The notes under the pieces are model-generated. The model searched no databases and was not told the origin of the DNA. It saw only the letters and a list, made by a program, of their open reading frames with translations. DNA of 64,000 bases from assembly GCF_001612985.1 (NCBI RefSeq), contig NZ_BDBM01000034.1, forward strand, positions 32,095 through 96,094, given 5' to 3'. Source of the stretch: Nocardia gamkensis NBRC 108242. GTDB taxonomy: Bacteria > Actinomycetota > Actinomycetes > Mycobacteriales > Mycobacteriaceae. Below are positions 41,112 through 50,704 of the stretch, in pieces; the first letter of the stretch is position 1; each line of letters begins with the position of its first letter. Position numbers and translations under genes: made by a program.

Positions 41112-42668
41112 GTGAGCACCCCGAACTCTGCATCTTCCAGCGCATCGACATCGGAATCGCGGCCCGCCGTGTCGCCGGCCGCCGACGATGCACCGGAGCA
41201 GATACGGATTCGCCGGGAGAAGCGGGAGCGGCTGCTCGCGGACGGTGGCGAGGCCTATCCCGTCGTCGTGCCGCGTACGCATACCCTGGCCGAAATTCGG
41301 GCCGCATATCCGGACCTCGCCGCGGACACGGCCACCGGGCTACAGGTGGGCGTCGCCGGGCGCGTCATATTCCTGCGTAATACCGGCAAGTTGTGTTTCG
41401 CGACACTGCAGGAGGGCGACGGTACCAAGCTGCAGGCGATGATCAGCCTGAACGGGGTCGGTACGGACGCCCTCGCCGCCTGGAAGGCCGACGTGGATCT
41501 CGGTGACTTCGTTTTCGTGCACGGTGAGGTCATCTCGTCGCGGACCGGGGAACTGAGCGTCATGGCCGATTCCTGGTTCATGGCGGCGAAGGCCCTGCGG
41601 CCGCTGCCGGTGGCGCACAAGGAGATGAACGAGGAATCACGGGTACGGCAGCGTTATGTCGACCTGATCGTGCGTCCGGAGGCCAGGGAAATGGCCCGCA
41701 CCCGCATCGCCGTGGTGCGCGCGCTGCGCAACGCGCTGGAGCGCAGGGGCTTCCTGGAGGTGGAGACGCCGATGCTGCAGACGCTGCACGGCGGCGCGGC
41801 GGCCCGGCCGTTCGTCACCCATTCCAACGCCCTCGACATGGACCTGTTCCTGCGCATCGCGCCCGAGCTGTTCCTGAAGCGCTGCGTGGTCGGCGGCTTG
41901 GAGCGGGTCTTCGAGATCAACCGGAACTTCCGGAACGAGGGCGCGGACTCCACGCATTCCCCCGAGTTCGCGATGCTGGAGACATACCAGGCATACGGCA
42001 CCTATGACGACTCGGCGGTGATGATCCGGGAATTGGTGCAGGAGGTGGCGGAGGAGGCGTTCGGCACGCAGGTGGTGACCCTGGCCGACGGCACCGAATA
42101 CGATCTCCGCGGCGAGTGGGCCGTCGTCGAGATGTACCCTTCGCTGTCGGATGCGCTGGGTGTGCCGGTGACTCCGGAAACGTCGGTCGCCGAATTGCGC
42201 GCACTCGCGGATCGGGTCGGTCTGGAAATTCCGGAGGGCAAGGGCTACGGCCACGGGAAACTCGTCGAGGAACTCTGGGAACACCAGTATGGCGACAAGC
42301 TGTACGCGCCGACTTTCGTGCGCGACTTCCCGGTGGAGACATCCCCGTTGACCAGGCAGCATCGGAGTACGGCAGGGGTCACGGAGAAGTGGGATCTCTA
42401 TGTGCGCGGCTTCGAGTTGGCCACGGGCTATTCGGAGTTGGTCGACCCGGTGATCCAGCGCGAGCGGTTCGTCGATCAGGCGCGGCTCGCCGCGCAGGGT
42501 GACGACGAGGCGATGGTGCTGGACGAGGACTTCCTCGCGGCGATGGAGCACGGCATGCCGCCGACGACCGGAACGGGTATGGGAATCGATCGGTTGTTGA
42601 TGGCGCTCACGGGTTTGGGAATCCGAGAAACGATACTGTTCCCAATTGTGCGTCCGGTCACCCGGTGA
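41112..42668 (+). CDS. lysS: Lysine--tRNA ligase (class II)
   Basis: 518 residues. An OB-fold anticodon domain (GLQVGVAGRVIFLRNTGKLCF) is followed by the class II core: motif 1 VETPMLQ, motif 2 FEINRNFRNEGADSTHSPEF and motif 3 GTGMGIDRLLM. GTG 41112 is taken; TAGGGT (41098-41103) lies eight bases upstream, so the message is probably leaderless. Next gene is lsr2, as in mycobacteria. Confidence 0.96.
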   Translation: MSTPNSASSSASTSESRPAVSPAADDAPEQIRIRREKRERLLADGGEAYPVVVPRTHTLAEIRAAYPDLAADTATGLQVGVAGRVIFLRNTGKLCFATLQEGDGTKLQAMISLNGVGTDALAAWKADVDLGDFVFVHGEVISSRTGELSVMADSWFMAAKALRPLPVAHKEMNEESRVRQRYVDLIVRPEAREMARTRIAVVRALRNALERRGFLEVETPMLQTLHGGAAARPFVTHSNALDMDLFLRIAPELFLKRCVVGGLERVFEINRNFRNEGADSTHSPEFAMLETYQAYGTYDDSAVMIRELVQEVAEEAFGTQVVTLADGTEYDLRGEWAVVEMYPSLSDALGVPVTPETSVAELRALADRVGLEIPEGKGYGHGKLVEELWEHQYGDKLYAPTFVRDFPVETSPLTRQHRSTAGVTEKWDLYVRGFELATGYSELVDPVIQRERFVDQARLAAQGDDEAMVLDEDFLAAMEHGMPPTTGTGMGIDRLLMALTGLGIRETILFPIVRPVTR

Positions 42669-42783
42669 CCACTGGATTGCAAAGCAGCGACTCCGTCTTG
42701 GAATTTCCGGAATTCGGGGTATTCTTGCCTCGGGTAATCGGCCTAGTATGCGGGTCGCACGATTTCGAGAGGACGTTCATCTC

Positions 42784-43143
42784 ATGGCAAAGAAGGTCAC
42801 CGTTAGCCTGATCGACGATGTCGACGGTGAGTCCATCGCGGACGAGACCATCGAGTTTGCGATCGACGGTGTGTCGTACGAGATCGACCTGTCGTCGGCA
42901 AATGCGGCGAAGCTGCGCGACGGTTTGGAGGAGTGGGTTTCGAATGCGCGCCGGGTGAGCGGCCGGCGCCGGGTCAAGGCCGCCGCGGCCGCCGCGGGCA
43001 CTCCGAAGAGCCGGGTCTCGATCGATCGGGAACAAAGCGCCGCAATTCGGGAGTGGGCGCGTCGGAATGGACACAAGGTGTCCGCACGGGGCCGCATCTC
43101 CGCCGACATCACCGACGCGTACAACAAGGCCGCGAAGGGATAG
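42784..43143 (+). CDS. lsr2: Lsr2 nucleoid-associated xenogeneic silencer
   Basis: 119 residues. The N-terminal dimerisation part (KKVTVSLIDDVDG, IEFAIDGVSYEIDLS) and the C-terminal DNA-binding part with the AT-hook-like R102-G103-R104 (KVSARGRIS) are intact. It coats A+T-rich and foreign DNA. An alanine/arginine linker lies between. GAGAGGA is ten bases before the ATG. It is monocistronic, with its own terminator. Confidence 0.97.
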   Translation: MAKKVTVSLIDDVDGESIADETIEFAIDGVSYEIDLSSANAAKLRDGLEEWVSNARRVSGRRRVKAAAAAAGTPKSRVSIDREQSAAIREWARRNGHKVSARGRISADITDAYNKAAKG

Positions 43144-43154
43144 TTATTTTTCGG

Positions 43155-43199
43155 CCGCCGTCCCGGCGAATCGTGCGACGTCGGGGCGGCGGTCTTGTT
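43155..43199 (+). terminator. Terminator of lsr2
   Basis: CCGCCGTCCCG (43155-43165) pairs with CGGGGCGGCGG (43182-43192), followed by TCTTGTTT. It begins 11 bp after the lsr2 stop. Confidence 0.8.
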
Positions 43200-43347
43200 T
43201 GTGATAGGGCTTCGATATGGCAACGAGACCGGATCACACGGTGGCCCGTCCCGGCGGATGAATCGATCTTGCTCGTGGTACCGGGACGGGGCACCATGGA
43301 AGCGTGCGACGGTCACTGGCGGTATGGAGAGGTGAGGTATCGGCGCA

Positions 43348-43971
43348 GTGACAGGATTCGTCGGATCATTCTTGCGGTTCACCGATGATGCCGGTCGGCA
43401 GCAGGAGTTCACGCTCACGCCGGATCGCGGCCGCGTCACCATCGGCCGCTCCCCGCATGCCGATCTCGCCCTGAGCTGGGACGCCGAGGTCTCCCGGCTG
43501 CACGCGGCGGTCGAATACCTGGGTGCGCACTGGACCATCGTGGACGACGGACTCTCCCGCAACGGCACCTTCGTCAACGGGGACCGGCTCGTCGGCCGCC
43601 GCAGGCTGATGGCGGGCGACGTCATCCGGGTCGGCACCTCGCGGGTGTCGTTTCACGACTTCGGCGGCGTCTCCGACGACATCACCCGTACCTCCACCGG
43701 CTCGATACCCACGGCGCGGTCGCTCACCGATACGCAGCGCTCGGTGCTGGTCGCACTGTGCAGGCCGTACAAGCACGGCGCGGGTTTCGCCACGCCCGCC
43801 TCCAATCAGCAGATCGCCGAGGAGCTGTTCCTCAGCGTCGACGCGATCAAGACGCACCTGCGTGCCCTGTTCGCCAAGTTCGGGGTGGAGGATCTGCCGC
43901 AGAACCAGAAGCGGGTGCGATTGGCGGGACTGGCCATGCAGAGTGGGCTCATTTCCGATCGGGACCTGTGA
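43348..43971 (+). CDS. FHA-domain protein with C-terminal winged-helix
   Basis: 207 residues. The FHA domain (about 5-105) has phosphothreonine-binding elements GRSPHADLAL, SRLHA and SRNGTFVNG. The second half (SLTDTQRSVLVALC, SNQQIAEELFLSVDAIKTHLRALFAKFGV) is a LuxR-like helix-turn-helix. It should read Ser/Thr kinase signals and bind DNA, but its partner kinase is not adjacent. GTG start; its own promoter region is the 150 bp behind the lsr2 terminator. Confidence 0.87.
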   Translation: MTGFVGSFLRFTDDAGRQQEFTLTPDRGRVTIGRSPHADLALSWDAEVSRLHAAVEYLGAHWTIVDDGLSRNGTFVNGDRLVGRRRLMAGDVIRVGTSRVSFHDFGGVSDDITRTSTGSIPTARSLTDTQRSVLVALCRPYKHGAGFATPASNQQIAEELFLSVDAIKTHLRALFAKFGVEDLPQNQKRVRLAGLAMQSGLISDRDL

Positions 43972-44103
43972 GACCTCCACCGTAGACGCTCGCTTAGCGC
44001 ATCGAGCTTCTCGGCCATGGAGAGTCCGGGCGGTAGCGGCTTGACTCGGAGGTACCCGGGCCGGAGCGACGACTCCGGCGGGTTTTCCGAGCAGGAGGAA
44101 CTC

Positions 44104-44673
44104 ATGACCGCCACACGTCTCGCCGCCCTGGTGTTCGCCACGCTGGCGACGGGCCTGATCGCGGGCCTTTTCTACGCGTACGCCAATTCGGTGATGCCCG
44201 CGCTGGCCCGCACCGACGATCGCGCCATGATCGACGTGATGCAGAAGATCAACGTGGTGATCATCAATCCTTGGTTCATGATGGCGTTCCTCGGCACGGT
44301 GGGGTTCACCGTCCTGGCGGCGGCGCTGCACCTGGGCCGGGAGCACCGGAGCACGCTGATCTGGATCGTGCTCGCGCTGGTGCTCAACGTTATCGCCTTC
44401 GGGGTCACCTCCGGGTTGAACGTCCCGCTCAACGACCAGCTGGCCGCCGCGGGCGACCCTGGCTCGATCGCCGACCTCGCCGCGGTGCGCGCCGATTTCG
44501 AAGCGGCCTGGGTTCGGTGGAACATCGCGCGCGGCGTCTTCCACACGCTGGCCTTCCTGGCGCTGTGCGGTGCGCTGTTCGTCGCGGGCATCCAGCAGGG
44601 CAAGGCCTCCGCGGCGGCGCCGGGCCGGGCGGCGGCAGGCCAGTACGTCGCGCCTGCCTTCGGTCAGAGCTAG
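44104..44673 (+). CDS. DUF1772 (anthrone oxygenase-like) membrane protein
   Basis: 189 residues with four membrane segments (about 6-25, 55-78, 85-107, 145-165). FYAYANSVMPALAR and NVPLNDQLA fit DUF1772. Function in actinobacteria is unknown. AGGAGG five bases before ATG 44104 is the strongest ribosome-binding site in this part of the window. Confidence 0.82.
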   Translation: MTATRLAALVFATLATGLIAGLFYAYANSVMPALARTDDRAMIDVMQKINVVIINPWFMMAFLGTVGFTVLAAALHLGREHRSTLIWIVLALVLNVIAFGVTSGLNVPLNDQLAAAGDPGSIADLAAVRADFEAAWVRWNIARGVFHTLAFLALCGALFVAGIQQGKASAAAPGRAAAGQYVAPAFGQS

Positions 44674-44762
44674 ATTCCGCAACGACCCGCCGGAATCTCC
44701 TCCGTCTGGGCCACTTCGTGCGGTAGCTTCCCCGGAAGACGAGACCGGACCGGGAGGCTATC

Positions 44763-45704
44763 GTGCGGCGTGTCCCAGGCTTTTCGTTGCTCTTCGTTCT
44801 GCTCACAGCGGTGTGCGCCACCGCGGGCGCGGCACACGCGCAGGAGCGATATCCGGTCGACTACAACTTCTTCGCGGGCATCCCCGCCGAGCTGTCCCAC
44901 CCGGGCGGTTCGCTGCCCGGCACCAACGACTGGTCCTGCCGGCCCGGCTCCGAGCATCCGAATCCCGTGGTTCTCGTGCACGGCACGGGTGGTGGCGCAC
45001 AGACGAACTGGGGCGTGTATGCGCCGTTGCTGGCCAACGAGGGTTACTGCGTGTACTCGTCCACCTTCGGCGCCTACAACCTGCCGTGGCCCGCGTCGGC
45101 CATCGGCGGCATGCTTCCGATCGAGCAGAGCTCGGCCCAGCTCGCCGCTTTCGTGGACCGGGTACGGACCGCGACCGGCGCGGGCAAGGTCGACCTGATC
45201 GGCCATTCCCAGGGCAACTTCATCGGCAATTACTACGTCAAGCGGCTCGGCGGCGCTGCCAAGGTGGACAAGATGGTCGGGCTCGCCCCGCCCTGGCTCG
45301 GCTCGAACGCGGGCGGCATGGCGGACCTGAACGAGTTCGGCACCCGGCTGGGCCTCGGCCCGCTCTTCGACGCCGTGGCAGGCTCGCCGTGCATGGCCTG
45401 CCGCCAGGTGCTGCAAGGGTCGGAGTTCGTGCGCACGCTCAACGCGGACGGCGTCTACCACCCCGACGTGGCCTACACGAACATCGCGACCGAGCTGGAC
45501 GAGCTGGTGGTGCCGTACACCTCCGGATTGGTGACCGGGCCCCGGGTGACCAACATCGTGGTTCAGGACGGGTGCTCGACGGACTACTCTGGTCATACGG
45601 GCATAGCGGGCAGCAAGAGGGCCGCGACCTACGTACTCAACGCGCTCGATCCCGCGCATCAACGCCCGGTGCCCTGCGGTGTCGCCGACCCGTACACGGG
45701 GTAG
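44763..45704 (+). CDS. Secreted lipase/esterase (alpha/beta hydrolase)
   Basis: 313 residues. A signal peptide ends near AHA26. The lipase features are PVVLVHGTGG (oxyanion hole) and the nucleophile elbow GHSQG; the late GHTGI segment can supply the histidine. Five to six cysteines in the mature part suggest disulfides. It resembles the class 2 triacylglycerol lipases of actinobacteria; the actual ester substrate is unknown. GTG start. Confidence 0.87.
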   Translation: MRRVPGFSLLFVLLTAVCATAGAAHAQERYPVDYNFFAGIPAELSHPGGSLPGTNDWSCRPGSEHPNPVVLVHGTGGGAQTNWGVYAPLLANEGYCVYSSTFGAYNLPWPASAIGGMLPIEQSSAQLAAFVDRVRTATGAGKVDLIGHSQGNFIGNYYVKRLGGAAKVDKMVGLAPPWLGSNAGGMADLNEFGTRLGLGPLFDAVAGSPCMACRQVLQGSEFVRTLNADGVYHPDVAYTNIATELDELVVPYTSGLVTGPRVTNIVVQDGCSTDYSGHTGIAGSKRAATYVLNALDPAHQRPVPCGVADPYTG

Positions 45705-45823
45705 GCAGCCGAGGTCCGACGTGTGCGGCGGAGATCCGGTCGGCGGACGATTTGTTCGCTGAGGGCAAAACCCGGCCGGAACGAATCCCGCGGCGCCCAC
45801 GTTGTGAGTGAATGACCGTGCTG

Positions 45824-45843
45824 TCGCCGGTCGGCAATAGGGT
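45824..45843 (+). promoter_or_regulatory. Dyad and -10 upstream of clpC
   Basis: GCCGGTCGGC is palindromic within TCGCCGGTCGGCAA (45824-45837) and touches a TAGGGT -10 (45838-45843). A ClgR-type activator site is the obvious idea for a clp gene but the match to a CGC-N5-GCG core is incomplete. Confidence 0.35.
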
Positions 45844-45993
45844 GGACCGGCGGCGGTGGCATCCCCCGCCAACTAGAGTGGAGGCGGGGGCCGCAACCCC
45901 CGGGCTTCATGGCAGGCTGACGCCCACGGTTGTTGTACACAGCACACTGCGGCGTCTGTTGCCAGAATGTCGGAGCAGGAGAGTGAGGGAGCG

Positions 45994-48549
45994 ATGTTCG
46001 AGAGGTTCACCGACCGCGCGAGGCGTGTCGTTGTCCTGGCCCAGGAAGAGGCCCGGATGCTCAACCACAACTACATCGGCACCGAGCACATCCTGCTGGG
46101 GCTGATTCACGAGGGTGAGGGCGTCGCGGCCAAGTCGCTGGAGTCGCTCGGCATTTCGCTGGAAGGCGTGCGCAGCCAGGTGGAGGAGATCATCGGCCAG
46201 GGCCAGCAGGCCCCGTCCGGTCACATCCCGTTCACCCCGCGCGCCAAGAAGGTGCTGGAGCTGAGCCTTCGGGAAGCGCTGCAGCTCGGTCACAACTACA
46301 TCGGCACCGAGCACATCCTGCTCGGCCTCATCCGTGAGGGCGAGGGCGTGGCGGCCCAGGTGCTGGTGAAGCTGGGCGCCGATCTCAATCGTGTGCGCCA
46401 GCAGGTCATCCAGTTGCTGTCCGGGTATCAGGGCAAGGAGCCGGTGGAGTCCGGTTCGCGCGGTGAGGCGGGCACCCCGTCCACCTCGCTGGTGCTCGAC
46501 CAGTTCGGTCGCAACCTGACCCAGGCCGCGCTCGAAGGCAAGCTCGACCCGGTCATCGGCCGCTCGAAGGAGATCGAGCGCGTCATGCAGGTGCTCAGCC
46601 GTCGCACCAAGAACAACCCGGTGCTGATCGGCGAGCCGGGCGTCGGCAAGACCGCCGTTGTCGAGGGGCTCGCGCAGGCCATCGTCAACGGCGAGGTCCC
46701 CGAGACGCTCAAGGACAAGCAGCTCTACACCCTCGACCTGGGCTCCTTGGTCGCGGGCAGCCGCTACCGCGGTGACTTCGAAGAGCGCCTGAAGAAGGTG
46801 CTCAAGGAGATCAACACCCGCGGCGACATCATCCTGTTCATCGACGAGCTGCACACGCTGGTCGGTGCGGGAGCCGCCGAGGGCGCCATCGACGCGGCCT
46901 CGATCCTGAAGCCGAAGCTGGCCCGCGGCGAGCTCCAGACCATCGGCGCGACCACCCTCGACGAGTACCGCAAGTACATCGAGAAGGACGCCGCCCTCGA
47001 GCGCCGGTTCCAGCCGGTGCAGGTGGGCGAGCCGACGGTCGAGCACACCATCAACATCCTCAAGGGTCTGCGCGACCGCTACGAGGCGCACCACCGCGTC
47101 TCCATCACCGATGGCGCGCTGGTGGCCGCGGCCACCCTGGCCGACCGCTACATCAACGACCGGTTCCTGCCGGACAAGGCGATCGACCTGATCGATGAGG
47201 CGGGCGCGCGCATGCGCATCCGTCGCATGACCGCTCCGCCGGACCTGCGCGAATTCGACGACAAGATCGCCGAGGCGCGCCGGGAGAAGGAGTCCGCGAT
47301 CGACGCGCAGGACTTCGAGAAGGCCGCGCGGCTGCGCGACAAGGAGAAGCAGCTCGTCGCCAAGCGGGCCGAGCGGGAGAAGCAGTGGCGCTCGGGTGAT
47401 CTGGACGTCGTGGCCGAGGTCGACGACGAGCAGATCGCCGAGGTGCTGGCGAACTGGACCGGTATCCCGGTGTTCAAGCTCACCGAGGAGGAGACCACCC
47501 GTCTGCTCCGCATGGAGGACGAGCTGCACAAGCGGATCATCGGCCAGGAGGACGCGGTCAAGGCGGTCTCCAAGGCGATCCGCCGCACCCGTGCCGGCCT
47601 GAAGGACCCGAAGCGTCCGTCCGGTTCGTTCATCTTCGCCGGTCCGTCCGGTGTCGGTAAGACCGAGCTGTCCAAGGCGCTGGCGAACTTCCTGTTCGGC
47701 GACGACGACGCGCTCATCCAGATCGACATGGGCGAGTTCCACGACCGCTTCACCGCCTCGCGGCTGTTCGGTGCCCCTCCGGGCTACGTCGGCTACGAGG
47801 AGGGCGGCCAGCTCACCGAGAAGGTGCGCCGCAAGCCGTTCTCGGTCGTGCTGTTCGACGAGATCGAGAAGGCCCACCAGGAGATCTACAACACGCTGTT
47901 GCAGGTTCTGGAAGACGGTCGCCTCACCGACGGCCAGGGCCGGACCGTGGACTTCAAGAACACGGTGCTGATCTTCACCTCGAACCTCGGCACGTCCGAC
48001 ATCTCGAAGGCGGTCGGCCTGGGCTTCACGCAGTCCAACGCCGAGGGCTCGAACTACGAGCGGATGAAGCTCAAGGTCAACGACGAGCTGAAGAAGCACT
48101 TCCGGCCCGAGTTCCTCAACCGCATCGACGACGTGATCGTCTTCCACCAGCTCACCACCGACCAGATCGTCGAGATGGTGGACCTGATGATCAACCGCGT
48201 CGCCACGCAGCTGAAGAACAAGGACATGGCGATCGAGCTCACCGAGAACGCCAAGAACCTGCTGGCCAAGCGTGGCTTCGACCCCGTGCTCGGTGCCCGG
48301 CCGCTGCGCCGCACCATTCAGCGCGAGATCGAGGACCAGCTCTCGGAGAAGATCCTCTTCGGCGAGATCGGCCCCGGCCAGACCATCTCGGTCGACGTCG
48401 AGGGCTGGAACGGCGAGGGCTCCGGCGAGGACGCCAAGTTCACCTTCTCCGGTAAGGCGAAGCTGACCAAGGCGCAGACCGAAGAGAAGCCGGAAGTCGT
48501 GCTGACCGGCGCGACCGAGGGCTCCACCGAGGCTGCCTCGGGCGAGTAA
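45994..48549 (+). CDS. clpC: ATP-dependent Clp protease ATP-binding subunit ClpC
   Basis: 851 residues, nearly identical in outline to mycobacterial ClpC1. Two Clp-N repeats (NHNYIGTEHILLGLI and GHNYIGTEHILLGLI) are followed by AAA1 (GEPGVGKTAVVEGL), an M/UVR-like middle domain (EKESAIDAQDFEKAARLRDKE) and AAA2 (GPSGVGKTELSKAL). It unfolds proteins for ClpP1P2. Start at the MFERF ATG with GAGG/GGGAG just upstream; an ATG nine codons earlier is in frame. Strong terminator follows. Confidence 0.97.
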   Translation: MFERFTDRARRVVVLAQEEARMLNHNYIGTEHILLGLIHEGEGVAAKSLESLGISLEGVRSQVEEIIGQGQQAPSGHIPFTPRAKKVLELSLREALQLGHNYIGTEHILLGLIREGEGVAAQVLVKLGADLNRVRQQVIQLLSGYQGKEPVESGSRGEAGTPSTSLVLDQFGRNLTQAALEGKLDPVIGRSKEIERVMQVLSRRTKNNPVLIGEPGVGKTAVVEGLAQAIVNGEVPETLKDKQLYTLDLGSLVAGSRYRGDFEERLKKVLKEINTRGDIILFIDELHTLVGAGAAEGAIDAASILKPKLARGELQTIGATTLDEYRKYIEKDAALERRFQPVQVGEPTVEHTINILKGLRDRYEAHHRVSITDGALVAAATLADRYINDRFLPDKAIDLIDEAGARMRIRRMTAPPDLREFDDKIAEARREKESAIDAQDFEKAARLRDKEKQLVAKRAEREKQWRSGDLDVVAEVDDEQIAEVLANWTGIPVFKLTEEETTRLLRMEDELHKRIIGQEDAVKAVSKAIRRTRAGLKDPKRPSGSFIFAGPSGVGKTELSKALANFLFGDDDALIQIDMGEFHDRFTASRLFGAPPGYVGYEEGGQLTEKVRRKPFSVVLFDEIEKAHQEIYNTLLQVLEDGRLTDGQGRTVDFKNTVLIFTSNLGTSDISKAVGLGFTQSNAEGSNYERMKLKVNDELKKHFRPEFLNRIDDVIVFHQLTTDQIVEMVDLMINRVATQLKNKDMAIELTENAKNLLAKRGFDPVLGARPLRRTIQREIEDQLSEKILFGEIGPGQTISVDVEGWNGEGSGEDAKFTFSGKAKLTKAQTEEKPEVVLTGATEGSTEAASGE

Positions 48550-48559
48550 GTCGTAATCG

Positions 48560-48600
48560 AAAAGCCCGTGCCCACCGTATGACGGTGGGCACGGGCTTTT
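48560..48600 (+). terminator. Terminator of clpC
   Basis: A perfect 19-bp stem AAAAGCCCGTGCCCACCGT with ATG loop and matching arm ending in TTTT, ten bases after the stop. Confidence 0.92.
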
Positions 48601-48623
48601 CGTATTCCGGCGGTGGCGCCGGA

Positions 48624-49429
48624 TCAGGAACACCGGCCGCCGAAATGGGCGAGGACGGGGGCGAAGTCGTCGGCGAGTTCGCCGGGCACGATCACCTCAT
48701 CGATGCCGTACTTCTCCCTGCGGCGCTCGAGCATCTCGGCGGCGGCCGACGGGTCCGCCGGGATCACGCCCGCCGCACCCGCGTCCGCGAGCGCCTGCGC
48801 GGTCAGGCCGAGCTTCTTCGAGGTCCAGATCGGCAGCCGCTGACCGATGCCGACCAGCTGATGGGTGAAGCGCAGGGGGCGATCGGCGCCGTCCCGCGCC
48901 GTGCGGACCAGCTCGGTCAGTTCCGCCTCCGTGGCGGCGGGCCCCGCGGCGAGCAGAATGCGGTCGGCGAATTCCGCCGCGGTCGCCAGCATCCGGGGGC
49001 CGTTGGCGGCGATCACGACCGGCGGGGCCGGGGCCACCTGAGCGCGTACGGCGGCGATGGTGGCGACCAGGTGGGCGCGGCGTTGCGCGGCCGAGCCCAG
49101 GATGCCCCCAGCCACTGGGCCTCGGCGGCGGCGTCCGGGCGTCCCGAGCCGATCCCGAGTTCGAAACGTCCGTCCGACAGCAGTTGCAGGGCCGCGGTCT
49201 CCCGCGCGGTGGCTGCGGGGGAGCGCAGCGGTGCGGCCAGGACGTTCGGGCGCAGCCGAATGGTGGTGGTGACGGCGGCCGCCGCGGCGAGGGCCGGGAA
49301 CGGTGAGGGGGTGAACCGGGTGTCGGGCAGCAGGAGGGTCCGGTAACCCTGCCGTTCGGCGGCGGCCGCCTCGCGCGCCCAGTCGGCTCCCGAACGCGGG
49401 GTGAGAACGATTCCGAAGGTCATGCTCAT
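48624..49429 (-). pseudogene. Frameshifted LLM-class flavin-dependent oxidoreductase
   Basis: The first part (ATG 49429 to about 49105) encodes a luciferase-like N-terminus, FGIVLTPRSGADWAREAA through ELGIGSGRPDAAAEAQWLG. The rest of the domain (GSAAQRRAHLVATIAAV to DEVIVPGELADDFAPVL) continues in another frame to 48624. One added base in the run CCCCC (49105-49109; G5 on the coding strand) would join them as QWLGGILGSAAQ. Together they make a normal-length protein of about 268 residues. Either a recent inactivation, slippage-based switching, or a sequencing error. Confidence 0.78.
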
Positions 49430-49965
49430 GGGTGGGGATCTCCCGATCGTGAAGTTTCCGCTCGCGCGGTGGACGGCTGGTCGTTAGCGCTTGACGCGCC
49501 GCGGTAAGGGGTGCCATCCGCCGTCGTAGTGGTCGGCCAGGAAACTCACGGCCTCGGGGTGAGTGAAAATATTCATGCCGAAAGCCTGCGCCGAAGGGGA
49601 TGGCGGGGGCATCGGTCGCGCGTCGACACTCTGAATACGCCTCGATGCGTACCTTCGGAGGCGCGGGTGATGGCCGCGCACTAATTTACTAGTTATTTGC
49701 TGACTGTCATTCAGTCCGCGAAATGTGGTTCGCTGAAAAATTGCCGCAGGTTGATTTCGAGCAGGGTTCGCTGTCTTGACAGGGCGTCGTGGTGCGACGC
49801 GACGAGCGAGAAATTATTCGCTATGGCTACAGAAGGTCCGGCTCTTACGTCGGCAGCGGTATGAAGAATGCGGGGCGGACCGATGCGGTGCTGCGATGCC
49901 TGGCGATAGCCAGGACATGGAGAGCGACCCGGAGACCGCGGTCAGTGCTGTCGACCGAGAGCGGC
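49430..49965. other. Low-G+C intergenic region with a possible tiny frame
   Basis: About 49680-49850 is clearly richer in A+T than the rest of the window (TTTACTAGTTATTTGC, GAGAAATTATTCGC). A 30-codon leftward frame at 49484-49576 (MNIFTHPEAVSFLADHYDGG) has no known relative and may be a remnant. No full gene is seen. Confidence 0.45.
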
Positions 49966-50670
49966 TCACTGCCAGCCGGGGCGGACGAGCCCGGATTCAT
50001 ACGCCATGACCACCAGCTGGGTGCGGTCCCTGGCGTGCAGTTTGGCGAGGATGCGGCTGACATGCGTGCGGGCGGTGGCGGGGCTCATGTAGAGGCGTTC
50101 ACCGATTTCGGCATTGGTGAGGCCCTCGGCGACCAGGGTCATCACTTCGCGTTCCCGGTCGGTGAGTTCGGCGAGGGTCGCCGGTGGCGGCGTCTTGGCA
50201 CGCACGGAGAATTCCGCGATCAGTGTGCGGGTGACGCCGGGGGACAGCAGTGCGTCACCCGTGGCGACCACGCGGACCGCACGAACCAGATCGGCCGGTT
50301 CGGTGTGCTTGACCAGGAAGCCGGTCGCGCCGGAGCGCAGAGCCTCGAAGACGTACTCGTCGAGCTCGAAGGTGGTCAGCACGACGACGCGCACTTCGGC
50401 CAGTCGGGGATCCTCGGCGATCATGCGGGTGGCGGCCAAGCCGTCCAGAATGGGCATGCGGATATCCATCAGGACCACGTCGGGGCGCAGGCTCCGGGTC
50501 ATGCGCACGGCCTGCTCGCCGTTGTCCGCCTCGCCCACCACTTCGATGCCGTCCTGGGCCTCCAGCAACGCGACGAAACCCCCGCGCACCAGTGCCTGGT
50601 CGTCGGCCACCAGCACTCGGATGCTGCCGGACGGGGCGTCCGCGCGGGCTGGATCGTGGTGCTCGTGCAT
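49966..50670 (-). CDS. NarL/LuxR-type response regulator
   Basis: 234 residues. Receiver domain with phospho-acceptor D69 in VVLMDIRMP and the conserved lysine in GFLVKHT; C-terminal helix-turn-helix LTDREREVMTLVAEGLTNAEIGERLYMSPATARTH in parts. GAGGAG five bases before ATG 50670 fixes the start. It lies 34 bp behind the sensor kinase gene. Likely target: the divergent ABC exporter. Confidence 0.94.
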   Translation of the reverse strand: MHEHHDPARADAPSGSIRVLVADDQALVRGGFVALLEAQDGIEVVGEADNGEQAVRMTRSLRPDVVLMDIRMPILDGLAATRMIAEDPRLAEVRVVVLTTFELDEYVFEALRSGATGFLVKHTEPADLVRAVRVVATGDALLSPGVTRTLIAEFSVRAKTPPPATLAELTDREREVMTLVAEGLTNAEIGERLYMSPATARTHVSRILAKLHARDRTQLVVMAYESGLVRPGWQ

Positions 50671-50704
50671 CGCGTCTCCTCTGCCGTGGGGCCGCGTGGT
50701 CCCG

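Noticed and set aside
45907..48633. A 908-codon leftward open frame antisense to clpC
   Set aside because: It is the shadow of a highly G+C-rich gene; the sense strand encodes a clear ClpC and the antisense product has no family motifs.
49484..49576. 30-codon leftward frame MNIFTHPEAVSFLADHYDGG and onward
   Set aside because: No ribosome-binding site or known relative; recorded only as a possible remnant.
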